A DNA stretch of 64,000 nucleotides from Sphingobacteriales bacterium UTBCD1 (GCA_002066995.1 MWTC01000038.1:1-64000), one strand, 5' to 3'; counted from the first letter of the stretch, positions 42,177 through 51,361 are shown. The notes: generated by a model not told the origin, from the letters alone. Program-made: numbers and translations.

Positions 42177-43121
42177 ATGCCGTTTCTTACCCGATTTAAA
42201 AAAAATATCAACCGTTCTTCTCTTATCAGGTTCCTGGTAAGTAAAAGCAAACACATATTGCTGCCCGGGTTCAACGGTATTCCTCTTTACAATGTTATTG
42301 ATTTTTTCATACAGCAGGTAAGAACGGTTGGCATGAAAGAAAGAGCCGCCGCCATCTCATTTAATTTCGTAATGGCAATACCGCCTACAATCATTTTTTT
42401 ATTTACCCTGTTGCCATACCTGCCAATTTCCAACCAGTTTGAACATGCACTTTACAGCCTGATCCGGGATATCATTCCCGGCCAGGAGCATAATTCACCG
42501 CTGATCAGATTCATACATGATATAATCAACAAGCCGAGAACCGGTTTATTATCCCTTGGATTTATATTGTCCCTTTACTTTTCTTCCAATGCCATGCTGG
42601 GCATCATGAGATCTTTTAATAAAAATTTACCCGGTTTTAAAAAAAGAACCGATCTGCAAAAACGGGGCGTTGCACTGCGTTTAACTTTAATTCTTTTTGT
42701 ACTTGTTTTCACCTCCGCCCTGTTGCTGATAGCAAGAGGGGTGATCCTGGAATATATTGGCCTGAAAAATCATAACGTCCGTACTTTGATCAATAATATC
42801 CGATGGATCATTATCATTCTTTTATTTTTCGGGTGTGTCTCTTATATCTATCGTCATGCTCCTGCCGTGTCAAAGAAATGGAAACTGATCAATCCGGGTT
42901 CTATCCTTGCCTCCTTCCTGATGATTCTTTGCACTTACCTGTTTTCCTATTGGGTCAACCATTTTGCACTTTATAACCAGCTCTATGGCCCGCTCGGTAC
43001 CATACTGATACTGATTGCAATGATCTATTTTAATTCTTTGGTATTACTTATTGGCTTTGAGCTTAATGTCAGCATAACAGCGCTGAAGGAAATAGCAGCA
43101 AAACAGGATAAAGGGATGTAA
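42177..43121 (+). CDS. YihY/BrkB family inner-membrane protein
   Basis: 314 residues with six hydrophobic segments. The YihY pattern is clear: KERAAAISFNFVMAIPPTIIFLF near residue 60, the LLSLGFILSLYFSSNAMLGIMRSFN stretch, and a last helix pair with YGPLGTILILIAMIYFNSLVLLIGFELN. The protein family is often mislabelled as ribonuclease BN; its role is unknown. It is translationally close to mltG (2-bp gap) and probably co-transcribed. Confidence 0.92.
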   Translation: MPFLTRFKKNINRSSLIRFLVSKSKHILLPGFNGIPLYNVIDFFIQQVRTVGMKERAAAISFNFVMAIPPTIIFLFTLLPYLPISNQFEHALYSLIRDIIPGQEHNSPLIRFIHDIINKPRTGLLSLGFILSLYFSSNAMLGIMRSFNKNLPGFKKRTDLQKRGVALRLTLILFVLVFTSALLLIARGVILEYIGLKNHNVRTLINNIRWIIIILLFFGCVSYIYRHAPAVSKKWKLINPGSILASFLMILCTYLFSYWVNHFALYNQLYGPLGTILILIAMIYFNSLVLLIGFELNVSITALKEIAAKQDKGM

Positions 43122-43183
43122 GGACTATGCTAATTACCCGTTTTCACCACTGAATATGCTGAATTAAAATAAAAAAGATACTT

Positions 43184-43672
43184 ATGAAAAGACTACTGAT
43201 CTATATTGCCAAATGCGTAACCGGTGTTTTGATTGCATTTTCACTGGCCAATTTGCTTCACTATAATGATTATATATGGTGTCTTATTTCCATCATCCTT
43301 GTTCTCTCGCCGGATGCAAAAGATGCGATACCGCAAGCATCTAACCGGATCAAAGCAAATCTCATTGGCGCCGCTGCAGGGATGACGATGCTTTTATTCC
43401 ATGCAGCACCCGGCTTCACCGTAAGTGGCGCTGTGATTATCACCATTATCGTCTGCTTTTTTACCAAACTGGAAACAACTACCCGGACAGCACTGGCGGC
43501 TACCATCATTGTTACCATTCATGAAAACGGGAAATATATATGGGATACTGCATTGGAACGTGTGATCGCAGTGGTAGCCGGTTGCCTTATCGGGATCATT
43601 ATCACTTTGATTTTCCATTCACGGTTCATCAGTTCTTCAATTGAGCCCGGTTTGAAAACAAATGAAAGTTAA
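43184..43672 (+). CDS. Short FUSC-family membrane protein
   Basis: 162 residues with four or five hydrophobic segments. It has the FUSC/aromatic acid exporter pattern (VTGVLIAFSLANLLHYNDYIWCLISIILVLSPDAKDAI; then NRIKANLIGAAAGM and RVIAVVAGCLIGIIITLIFH). It comprises only the N-terminal membrane part of the family and lacks the large cytosolic half found in long members, though short versions exist. The substrate is unknown. Confidence 0.8.
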   Translation: MKRLLIYIAKCVTGVLIAFSLANLLHYNDYIWCLISIILVLSPDAKDAIPQASNRIKANLIGAAAGMTMLLFHAAPGFTVSGAVIITIIVCFFTKLETTTRTALAATIIVTIHENGKYIWDTALERVIAVVAGCLIGIIITLIFHSRFISSSIEPGLKTNES

Positions 43673-43725
43673 AATTTCAAACCTGCCATTCTGTATTATC
43701 ACCTGTAAACTCCAATACCCTTTTA

Positions 43726-44178
43726 CTACTGTTCATTCTTTTCCTGATGTTGTAACAGATCGAGTGTCTTTTGATCAAATTGACCTTTGAAATAACGGTC
43801 AATAACTTTTTTGAAAATATTATCCGCACTGCCATCAGTGATCGCAAACAATGTCATGCTGGATCTTAATTTCACATCGTCCGGGAATCCGAAGATAAGG
43901 CTTGCATTCGTTTGTTCAAGACGAAGAAGTTCGCTCGCTATTTCTCTTAAACGAAATCCAAGCACCGGGTGATCCAGGTATTCTGTTGCTTCTTTCAAAT
44001 CAGCAATTGCATAAAACAGGGAAATATCACTATGCCCAAGGCCGCATAGTTGAGGAAATATATACCACATCCAGTGGCTACTCTTTTTCCCTGATCTGAT
44101 CTCGGCAAGAGCAATGGCGTAATCCGTTTCCTGGACTTTTATAAATCTGCCTAAATCCTTTTTCACTATACTTTTCAA
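43726..44178 (-). CDS. DUF1810 family protein
   Basis: 150 residues. The family signature is present throughout: LGRFIKVQETDYAIALAEIRSGKKSSHWMWYIFPQLCGLGHS at the start, then LDHPVLGFRLREI and FGFPDDVKLRSSMTLFA. DUF1810 proteins are small cytosolic alpha-helical proteins with unknown role. It follows the TrmH-type gene on the same strand with a 14-bp gap. Confidence 0.92.
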   Translation of the reverse strand: MKSIVKKDLGRFIKVQETDYAIALAEIRSGKKSSHWMWYIFPQLCGLGHSDISLFYAIADLKEATEYLDHPVLGFRLREIASELLRLEQTNASLIFGFPDDVKLRSSMTLFAITDGSADNIFKKVIDRYFKGQFDQKTLDLLQHQEKNEQ

Positions 44179-44192
44179 TTAATACGTTACTG

Positions 44193-44780
44193 TTAAACCT
44201 GGTCAAGTTCCCACTCTTTCAACAAACACTCAATTTTGCTCTCCTCAAAATTAGTGCGGCTATAATGACCCGCAATATTTTTCTGGCGAAAAGCTTCATA
44301 TAAAGTAACAGCACATGCTACACTGATATTCAGAGAACGGATGATGCCCACCTGGGGTATAATGAAATTTCCGTCAGCCCGTTTCCTGATTTCTTCGCTC
44401 ACCCCGTCATGCTCATTGCCAAAAACCAAAGCAATACTTCTGGTGAAATCCAGGCTGTGCAGGCTTACCGCATCACTGCTCAGATGTGTCGTCAATATAG
44501 TTGAGTAAGATTTTCTCAGATCCAAAAAACATTCTTCCGCATTATCGTATTGATGCACCGAAAGCCATTTGGCAGCGCTGGAAGAACTTTTGGCTCCCCA
44601 TTTTTTATGGCGGGGAATCTTTGTATTGAGTACATAAATATCCTGCACTCCCACTGCATCACAGGTGCGCATCACGGCAGAAATATTATGCGGGTCAAAA
44701 ACATTTTCCAGTACAACAGTAATATCACATTGTCTTTTTTGTAAAACTGAAAGCAATTTTTGTTTTCTTTCCGGAGTCAT
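44193..44780 (-). CDS. trmH: SpoU-type RNA 2'-O-methyltransferase, TrmH-like
   Basis: 195 residues with the knotted SPOUT fold motifs: motif 1 VFDPHNISAVMRTCDAVGVQDIYVL near residue 28, motif 2 IALVFGNEHDGVSEEIRKRAD near residue 115, and motif 3 IIPQVGIIRSLNISVACAV near residue 140. The length and the short extensions suit TrmH, which methylates G18 of tRNAs. A different SpoU member cannot be excluded. It is in a two-gene unit with the DUF1810 gene and divergent from the pyrimidine cluster. Confidence 0.87.
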   Translation of the reverse strand: MTPERKQKLLSVLQKRQCDITVVLENVFDPHNISAVMRTCDAVGVQDIYVLNTKIPRHKKWGAKSSSSAAKWLSVHQYDNAEECFLDLRKSYSTILTTHLSSDAVSLHSLDFTRSIALVFGNEHDGVSEEIRKRADGNFIIPQVGIIRSLNISVACAVTLYEAFRQKNIAGHYSRTNFEESKIECLLKEWELDQV

Positions 44781-44881
44781 AAAACTGTATTGATTAACTT
44801 GTATAACAGTCTAAAATAAGTATATTTACAATCACAGCATTCATTGTTAACAATCTTAATAAGAGTCAATTATCACACAAT

Positions 44882-46339
44882 ATGAAATACAACCCTGTTC
44901 AAAACTATATCAACGGGAAATTTGTTGATGTATCTTCCCGCAGGACGCTTGATGTTATCTCACCTATTGACGGAAAATTACTTTCAAAAGTACCTATGTC
45001 CACCGCCGGCGACCTGGATCTTGCAGTAAGATCTGCCCGGAGCGCATTCCTGAAATGGAGCCGCATGCCGATTAAAGAAAGGGTGCAGGTCTTTTACCAA
45101 TACAAATACCTGCTTGAAAAATATTTAAAAGAGCTGTCTGAACTGGTGAGTGAAGAAAATGGGAAAACAATAAATGAAGCTGTGGCAGAAGTTGAAAAAA
45201 GTATTGAGTTAACGGAATTTGCCTGCTCGTTACCGCAATTGGTTACCGGCGAAGTACTGGAAGTAAGCCGGGGCGTTGAATGCCGGACGGAGCATGTGCC
45301 ATTAGGAGTTGTTGCTTCAATTGTCCCTTTCAATTTTCCCAACATGGTTCCCAACTGGACCATACCCAATGCAATTGCCCTGGGAAATTGCATGATCATC
45401 AAACCATCAGAAAAAGTTCCCTTGAGTTGCGGAAGAATGGCACAATTATTAAAAGAAGCGGGATTGCCCGATGGCGTTTTTAATATCGTCAATGGCGACA
45501 GTGAAATCGTTGAAGCGATCTGTGATCACCCGGAAATTGAAGCCGTATCATTTGTTGGCTCTACAAAAGTGGCTAAGATAGTTTACCAGCGGGCTACCGG
45601 AAATTTCAAAAGAGTACTGGCGTTGGGAGGAGCAAAAAATCACCTGATGGTATTGCCTGATGCAAAAGCAGACATGACAGCACAAAATGTCGCTGCCAGC
45701 ATGAGCGGTTGTGCCGGGCAGCGATGCATGGCGGCAAGTGCCATGGTGGGTGTTGGAAATGTGGATCATATCATTGACAAGATCTGCGATGAAGCACGAA
45801 AAATTGTACCGGGGAAAAATCTTGGCGCCGTCATCAGCAAAGAAGCAAAGGAAAGAATAGAAAAATATATTACGGAAGCAGAAAAACAGGGTGCAAAAAT
45901 TTTAGTGGACGGCAGAAATGCAAGAGTGGAAGGAAAAGAAAATGGAGCCTATGTTGGCCCCACGGTGATTGATTATGTAAAGCCGGAAATGGCCGTTGCC
46001 AAAGAAGAAATTTTCGGACCGGTGATCAGCATCATGCGGACAAAATCCCTGGATGAAGCATTAGAAATAGAAAACTCAAATCCTTATGGGAATGCAGCAT
46101 CGGTGTTTACACAAAATGGCGGGTTGGCAAGATACGTGATTGATCATGCCAGCGCCGGAATGGTTGGTGTCAATGTTGGCGTGCCGGTACCAAGAGAACC
46201 ATTTTCTTTTGGCGGATGGAATGAAAGCAAATTTGGCGTGGGCGATATTACTGGAAAAAGTTCCATTGAATTCTGGACTAAATTGAAAAAGAGTACCACG
46301 AAATGGAACCCGGAGGCGGGAGTGAACTGGATGAGTTAA
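44882..46339 (+). CDS. mmsA: CoA-acylating methylmalonate/malonate-semialdehyde dehydrogenase
   Basis: 485 residues with the aldehyde dehydrogenase fold. The catalytic Cys is in SGCAGQRCMAAS near residue 282. The NAD-binding segment reads IVPFNFPNMVPNWTIPNAIALGN. Near the C-terminus is FSFGGWNESKFGVGDITGK. The absence of the usual general-base Glu and the GCAGQRC context mark the MmsA branch, which forms acetyl- or propionyl-CoA. As first gene of the pyrimidine cluster it would finish beta-alanine or beta-aminoisobutyrate breakdown after transamination. Its stop codon falls inside a GAGTTAAGAGTTAAG array. Confidence 0.93.
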   Translation: MKYNPVQNYINGKFVDVSSRRTLDVISPIDGKLLSKVPMSTAGDLDLAVRSARSAFLKWSRMPIKERVQVFYQYKYLLEKYLKELSELVSEENGKTINEAVAEVEKSIELTEFACSLPQLVTGEVLEVSRGVECRTEHVPLGVVASIVPFNFPNMVPNWTIPNAIALGNCMIIKPSEKVPLSCGRMAQLLKEAGLPDGVFNIVNGDSEIVEAICDHPEIEAVSFVGSTKVAKIVYQRATGNFKRVLALGGAKNHLMVLPDAKADMTAQNVAASMSGCAGQRCMAASAMVGVGNVDHIIDKICDEARKIVPGKNLGAVISKEAKERIEKYITEAEKQGAKILVDGRNARVEGKENGAYVGPTVIDYVKPEMAVAKEEIFGPVISIMRTKSLDEALEIENSNPYGNAASVFTQNGGLARYVIDHASAGMVGVNVGVPVPREPFSFGGWNESKFGVGDITGKSSIEFWTKLKKSTTKWNPEAGVNWMS

Positions 46340-46699
46340 GAGTTAAGGCGGTTAATGCAACTAAAAAAAAATCCGTGTTCCCTGATGCACAATGAAACCA
46401 GGTATGCAATGCAATGAAAAACTTATTTGACGGAAAAACAATAGAAAAAAAGCGGGAAGAAAGAAAATGAACCGGTATTAAATAACTGAATAAACCGGAG
46501 TAAAAGGGAAAAACCTGAAATAACGGTATTTATTCAATGCATCTTACTTCTCACCATTTTTTCACAAGATTCTACCTGGGAAAAAACGTCAATAGATGAA
46601 ATACTGGCCATTTTATTTCCTGGGCCTGTGTCACAAATTGATACCGGTCTGATAAATGATCAAAAAATATTTAAGTAAACCTTTTAAAAACGAAATTTT
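46340..46699. other. Intergenic region with a possible secreted-protein gene remnant
   Basis: 360 bp between mmsA and the aminotransferase. It begins with an AGTTAAGAGTTAAGG array at the mmsA stop. From about 46489 to 46678 one frame reads like the start of an exported protein (hydrophobic run VFIQCILLLTIFSQDSTW, then IDEILAILFPGPVSQ). It has no ATG and ends in a TAA after about 60 codons, so it may be a decayed gene start. Nothing else is recognised. Confidence 0.4.
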
Positions 46700-48040
46700 A
46701 TGATCAAAGAAATTTCCGAAACCCAGGATATCATCAGGAACAGCCTGGACTATACACTTTTTTCCTGGAGCAAGCAGAAGGGTATCAATCCTATTGCCAT
46801 TAAATACGGCGAAGGAGTTTACCTCTATGACTATGATGGCAAACGGTACCTTGATTTTTCATCGGGGCTGATGAATGTGAACATCGGCCACGGCAATCAG
46901 CGGGTAACTGAAGCTGTGATGAAACAGATGCAGGAAGTAAGTTATGTCACGCCAAGTTGCGCTACTAAAGCCCGAGGGGAACTGGGCAAAAAACTTGCAT
47001 CCGTTTTACCGGAAGGGTTGCGTAAAACATTATTTACCGTAGGTGGTGCTGATGCTGTTGAAAATGCGATCAAGCTGGCAAGAATGTACACAGGCCGCCA
47101 TAAAATTCTTACCCGTTATCAATCCTATCATGGCGCTTCTTATGGCTCTATGTCTGCCGGTGGTGATCCGAGAAAATTACCCGCCGATGCCCAGCAAGCT
47201 CCCAATTTCGTTCACTTCGATATTCCTTACCTGTATCGCTGGGAATACGGCGAAGAAAACCTGCTGAAAGAATCCGTAAAACATCTTGAAAGGGTAATTG
47301 CATATGAAGGGCCGCAAAACATTGCAGCTATTATTTTAGAAGGCGAATCCGGCTCTTCCGGTTGTTTCAAATACCCGGCCGGGTACCTGAAACAAGTCCG
47401 TGAACTATGCAATAAACATGGCATCCTGTTGATCATTGATGAAGTGATGAGCGGGTTTGGCAGAACGGGGAAATGGTTTGGTTTTGAAAATCATGATGTG
47501 GTTCCTGACATGATCACCATTGCAAAAGGTATCACTTCAGGATATATACCACTGGGCGCTTTGGTGGTGTCAGATAAGATTGCGGAACGATACGATGATA
47601 ATGTATTGTATTTAGGCCTCACCTACTCCGCTCACCCGGTAAGCTGTGCTGCCGCAGTTGAAGTTTTAAAAATTTATGAAGACGATCATTTAATTGCCAA
47701 TGCGGCTGCAATGGGCAGGTACATGGATCAGCAGGTTGGAAAATTAATTCAAAAACACCCAAGTATCGGTGATTACAGGAATACCGGCCTGTTAGGTTGC
47801 CTGGAACTGGTGAAGAACAGGAAAACAAAAGAACCCATGGCACCATTTAATGCAAAGCCGGATGAAATGACCGTGATGAATAAGGTAGCTGCAAAGATCA
47901 AAGAACTCGGCATGTACACTTTTGTGAGGTGGAATTATGTTTTTGTTGCGCCGCCGCTGATTGTAACAAAAGAACAGATTGATGAAGGATTGGCGATCAT
48001 CAGTGAAGCGATAAAGATTGCAGACGGGAATACAAATTAA
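46700..48040 (+). CDS. Class III aminotransferase (beta-alanine/omega-amino acid type)
   Basis: 446 residues. PLP-dependent fold type I class III: the GGADAVENAIKLARMYTGRHKIL segment near residue 115, the Asp motif LLIIDEVMSGFGRTGKWF near residue 243, and the PLP lysine in TIAKGITSGYIPLGAL near residue 275. In this cluster it most likely moves the amino group of beta-alanine (or beta-aminoisobutyrate) to an oxo acid, yielding malonate semialdehyde. The dehydrogenase upstream then uses that product. Confidence 0.92.
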   Translation: MIKEISETQDIIRNSLDYTLFSWSKQKGINPIAIKYGEGVYLYDYDGKRYLDFSSGLMNVNIGHGNQRVTEAVMKQMQEVSYVTPSCATKARGELGKKLASVLPEGLRKTLFTVGGADAVENAIKLARMYTGRHKILTRYQSYHGASYGSMSAGGDPRKLPADAQQAPNFVHFDIPYLYRWEYGEENLLKESVKHLERVIAYEGPQNIAAIILEGESGSSGCFKYPAGYLKQVRELCNKHGILLIIDEVMSGFGRTGKWFGFENHDVVPDMITIAKGITSGYIPLGALVVSDKIAERYDDNVLYLGLTYSAHPVSCAAAVEVLKIYEDDHLIANAAAMGRYMDQQVGKLIQKHPSIGDYRNTGLLGCLELVKNRKTKEPMAPFNAKPDEMTVMNKVAAKIKELGMYTFVRWNYVFVAPPLIVTKEQIDEGLAIISEAIKIADGNTN

Positions 48041-48103
48041 GAGTTTAGAGTTATCTGAACCAGGCTCATAATTCTTAACTCTAAAATCTAAACTTCTGTT
48101 CAG
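48038..48103. repeat. Inverted TTAGAGTT / AACTCTAA array between aminotransferase and NCS1 genes
   Basis: The left arm GAGTTTAGAGTTA (48041-48053) starts right at the aminotransferase stop codon (TAA 48038-48040). The right arm TTAACTCTAAAATCTAAAC (48075-48093) is its imperfect reverse complement. A second complementary pair, CTGAAC (48055-48060) and GTTCAG (48098-48103), interleaves with it. The right end abuts the GTG start of the transporter. Confidence 0.6.
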
Positions 48104-49543
48104 GTGAACAATCAAGTTGAAATAGCCAGCTCCTCTCTCATTAATGAAGACCTCGCTCCTGTTGCTGCAGATAAAAGAACATGGGGAACATGGAACTATG
48201 CTGCGTTATGGATCAGTATGAGTTTGTGTATCCCTACCTATACAATGGCAAGTTCGATGATCAATGGAGGAATGAACTGGTGGCAGGCGATACTTACAAT
48301 ATTTTTAGGGAATGCCATTGTACTCATTCCTATTTTATTGAACGGTCATGCAGGAACCAAATACGGAATTCCTTTCCCCGTTTTTGCAAGAGCAAGTTTC
48401 GGAATAAAGGGAGCTAACATACCGGCGATGCTTCGGGCCATTGTTGCCTGTGGCTGGTTTGGCATACAAACATGGATCGGGGGAGAATCATTGTACCACC
48501 TGATAAGAGCATGGAAGCCTTCATTGGCAGAAATTGATACTGCCGGCTTATTTCCGCAGGCGCTGCCGATGACCTGTTTTCTTATATTCTGGCTGCTGAA
48601 CTTGTTCATTGTTTACAAAGGAGTGGAAGTTATCCGGAAATTACTTGTATTCAAAGCTATTTTTCTTCCTATTGCTGCACTGGCACTATTTGCATGGGCT
48701 ATCGTTGCCGCAAAAGGTTTAGGCCCGATATTAAAACAGCCTTCTGCTTTTTCCGATAATGATTCATTCTATAAATTTTTTTTTCCTGCATTAACTGCTG
48801 TTGTTGGTTTTTGGGCAACACTTTCATTGAATATTCCTGATTTTACCCGCTATGCCAGGTCACAGAAAGCGCAGATCAACGGGCAGGCAATAGGTTTACC
48901 GCCTTCCATGACCATGTTTGCATTCATAGGTGTTGTTGTCACCTCAGCAAGTGCGATCATTTACGGAAGCCCTGAATGGGATCCTGTAAAATTAGCCGGG
49001 AGGTTTGACAGCAAACTGATGGTGACATTCGCAATGATCGGCATTATTATTTCTACACTGGCAACAAATATCGCTGCGAATATCGTGAGCCCTGCCAATG
49101 ATTTTTCAAACCTTTCACCTTCCAGAATTAATTTCCGGATCGGCGGTTATATCACTGGCGTGGTGGGTGTATTAATTTTTCCATGGAAACTCTATGCGGA
49201 TCCGCATGGATATATTTTTACCTGGCTTATTGCCTATTCCAGTTTGTTGGGGCCAATCGGCGGAATATTAATTGCAGATTATTATTTCATCCGCAAACAA
49301 ACTTTAAGTGTCCCTGAACTCTACCAGCACCAGGGCCAATATAAATATCAGAACGGATTTAATGCAAAAGCGATCATTGCTTTGTTGATAGGCATCCTTC
49401 CTAATTTACCCGGCTTTTTATTGCAGGTGAATCTTGTAACTGCCGGTACATTCCCCGAATGGATCAACCAGTTGTATAATTATGCCTGGTTTGTCGGATT
49501 TTTTATCAGCGGACTTCTTTATTGGATACTAATGAAAAAATAA
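48104..49543 (+). CDS. NCS1 family nucleobase:cation symporter
   Basis: 479 residues from a GTG start; no ATG is available upstream of the first conserved segment. Twelve hydrophobic segments. The NCS1 pattern is visible: WNYAALWISMSLCIPTYTMASSMINGGMNWWQAIL in helix 1, then GIKGANIPAMLRAIVACGWFGIQTWIGG, and NIPDFTRYARSQKAQINGQAIG near the middle. In this cluster it should import uracil or thymine, or possibly allantoin or hydantoin. Pyrimidine catabolic neighbours favour uracil. Confidence 0.93.
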   Translation: MNNQVEIASSSLINEDLAPVAADKRTWGTWNYAALWISMSLCIPTYTMASSMINGGMNWWQAILTIFLGNAIVLIPILLNGHAGTKYGIPFPVFARASFGIKGANIPAMLRAIVACGWFGIQTWIGGESLYHLIRAWKPSLAEIDTAGLFPQALPMTCFLIFWLLNLFIVYKGVEVIRKLLVFKAIFLPIAALALFAWAIVAAKGLGPILKQPSAFSDNDSFYKFFFPALTAVVGFWATLSLNIPDFTRYARSQKAQINGQAIGLPPSMTMFAFIGVVVTSASAIIYGSPEWDPVKLAGRFDSKLMVTFAMIGIIISTLATNIAANIVSPANDFSNLSPSRINFRIGGYITGVVGVLIFPWKLYADPHGYIFTWLIAYSSLLGPIGGILIADYYFIRKQTLSVPELYQHQGQYKYQNGFNAKAIIALLIGILPNLPGFLLQVNLVTAGTFPEWINQLYNYAWFVGFFISGLLYWILMKK

Positions 49544-49547
49544 AGTT

Positions 49548-50927
49548 ATGAGTATTCTTATCAGAAATGGACGAATCATCACTGCAGATGCAGACCAGGT
49601 AGCTGATATTTATGTTACCGATGAAACCATCCGGGCTATCGGCAAAGACCTGGATCTAAAAGCAGATAAAGAAATTGATGCGTCCGGAAAATTGATCTTT
49701 CCCGGCGGTATTGACCCGCATGTGCATCTCGATATGCCCTTCATGGGAACTTTCAGCAGCGATAATTATGAAACCGGAACGAGGTCTGCATTATTCGGCG
49801 GCACTACCATGGTGATTGATTTCATTTTACAGAAACAGGGCAAATCATTACAGGCGGCATTAGACGAATGGAAAGGAAGAAGCGACGGAAATTGCGTGGG
49901 TGACTATAGTTTCCACATGGCGGTGACAGATTTCAATGATAGCACCAAAAAGGAAATAAAAAATTTTACTGATAAAGAAGGTATTACTTCTTTCAAAACG
50001 TTTATGGCATACAAAGGGGCGCTGATGATTGATGACCGGCAGATGATCGGGTTAATGGAGGAAGTTAAAAAATGCGGTGGCCTGATCAATGTACATGCAA
50101 CGAATGGCGACATGATAGATTATTTGATTGCCAAACACCGGGCTGAAGGGAAACTTTCTCCATTGTATCATTATTTATCCCAGCCTGAAATAACGGAAGC
50201 GGAGGCCAGCGAACGGTTTATTGCTATGAGCTTTTACACCGGTTGCCCGGGATATATCGTCCATCTCACCTGTGAAGGAGCATTGAATGCAGTTCGCAAT
50301 GCAACCAAAAGAAATCAAAAGGTTTTTGTTGAAACCTGTATTCAGTATTTGATCACTGATGCCTCTTTATATGAACGGGAAGACGGCGCAAAATGGGTGA
50401 TGAGTCCCCCGCTCCGCCAGAAAAAAGACCAGGAAACATTGTGGGCCGGAATAAACCAGGGTTTAGTGCAGGTTGTAGCCACGGATCACTGTCCCTTCAA
50501 ATGGGAACAAAAGTTAATGGGTAAAGATGATTTTTCAAAAATTCCCAACGGTCACCCGGCTATTGAGCACAGGATGGAACTTTTATTCAGCGAAGGAGTG
50601 AATAAAGGAAAAATCACATTAAATAAATATGTGGAAGTAGCCTGTACCAACCCGGCAAAAATATTCGGCATGTTTCCCCGGAAAGGAACGATTGCAGCAG
50701 GCAGCGATGCAGATATTGTCATCTTTGACCCCAATGAAAAACATAAGCTATCTGCAAAAACGCACTACATGAATGTGGATTATTCTGCATATGAAGGATG
50801 GGAAGTAACCGGTAAAGTGAAAACTGTTTTATTAAGAGGAAAAGTAGCGATTGAGCATAATCATTGTCATGTTGATAAGGGATTTGGTAAATTCGTTAGA
50901 CGCTCAAAAGTCGCTCAAATAGTTTAG
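49548..50927 (+). CDS. hydA: Dihydropyrimidinase
   Basis: 459 residues, amidohydrolase TIM barrel. Metal ligands HVH lie in GGIDPHVHLDMPFMGTFSSDNYETGT near residue 59. The carbamylated lysine is in TSFKTFMAYKGAL near residue 150. Further ligands are His in INVHATNGD and VHLTCEG, and the Asp in VATDHCPFKWEQK near residue 315. It hydrolyses dihydrouracil to N-carbamoyl-beta-alanine. It starts 4 bp after the transporter gene. The stop codon lies in the left arm of an inverted array that flanks a decayed four-helix-bundle gene. Confidence 0.95.
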   Translation: MSILIRNGRIITADADQVADIYVTDETIRAIGKDLDLKADKEIDASGKLIFPGGIDPHVHLDMPFMGTFSSDNYETGTRSALFGGTTMVIDFILQKQGKSLQAALDEWKGRSDGNCVGDYSFHMAVTDFNDSTKKEIKNFTDKEGITSFKTFMAYKGALMIDDRQMIGLMEEVKKCGGLINVHATNGDMIDYLIAKHRAEGKLSPLYHYLSQPEITEAEASERFIAMSFYTGCPGYIVHLTCEGALNAVRNATKRNQKVFVETCIQYLITDASLYEREDGAKWVMSPPLRQKKDQETLWAGINQGLVQVVATDHCPFKWEQKLMGKDDFSKIPNGHPAIEHRMELLFSEGVNKGKITLNKYVEVACTNPAKIFGMFPRKGTIAAGSDADIVIFDPNEKHKLSAKTHYMNVDYSAYEGWEVTGKVKTVLLRGKVAIEHNHCHVDKGFGKFVRRSKVAQIV

Positions 50928-50940
50928 AGTTAAGAGTTTA
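50922..50940. repeat. Left arm of inverted array (TTTAGAGTTAAGAGTTTA) at hydA 3' end
   Basis: GTTTAGAGTTAAGAGTTTA overlaps the hydA stop TAG (50925-50927). Its reverse complement is approximated at 51322-51354 by AAACTCTTAACT and TTAACTCTAAAC. The two arms bracket a decayed four-helix-bundle gene. Confidence 0.6.
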
Positions 50941-50945
50941 AAATT

Positions 50946-51331
50946 TTGAGCATAGAAAAGACAAAAAGTGAACGTATAATAGCGGGCAAAGCCTTCGAGT
51001 TTGCTTTAGAAATAGTGAAGCTGTACAAACTACTCGCTAATGATAAAAAGAATATGTTTTATCAAAACAAATACTTCGTTCAGGAACTTCGATCGGTGCT
51101 ACTATCAATGAAGCAATTGCTGGATAACCGAAAAGGGATTTTGTTCATAATTGGAATATTGCACTAAAAGAAGCGAGGGAAACCAATTAATGGCTGAATT
51201 TCTTAAAAGACAGTGACTATATCAATCTTGTCGAATTTGAATCTTTGAATAAAAAATGTAATGAGATCATAAACATGCTGACCAGTATTATCATCACAAC
51301 AAAAGAAAGATATTTCTATAAAAACTCTTAA
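50946..51331 (+). pseudogene. Decayed four-helix-bundle (23S rRNA IVP-type) protein gene
   Basis: The first part (AGKAFEFALEIVKLYKLL) matches the N-terminal helix of the family, but the only in-frame start is TTG at 50946. At about 51080 the frame must shift by one to read GTSIGATINEAIAG, the family's central motif. In that frame there is a stop at 51125, then DFVHNWNIALKEARETN, another stop at 51188, and finally LNFLKDSDYINLVEFESLN...MLTSIIITTKERYF to a TAA at 51329. One frameshift and two nonsense codons make it inactive. Both its end and the hydA stop lie within inverted arrays. Confidence 0.75.
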
Positions 51332-51355
51332 CTCTTAACTTTTAACTCTAAACTC
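51322..51355. repeat. Right arm of inverted array (AACTCTTAACTCTTAAC...)
   Basis: Contains AAACTCTTAACTCTTAACT and TTAACTCTAAAC, reverse complement of the arm at 50922-50940 with one extra unit. It starts inside the last codons of the decayed four-helix-bundle gene and ends 7 bp before the ATG of the beta-ureidopropionase gene. Confidence 0.6.
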
Positions 51356-51361
51356 AAATAA

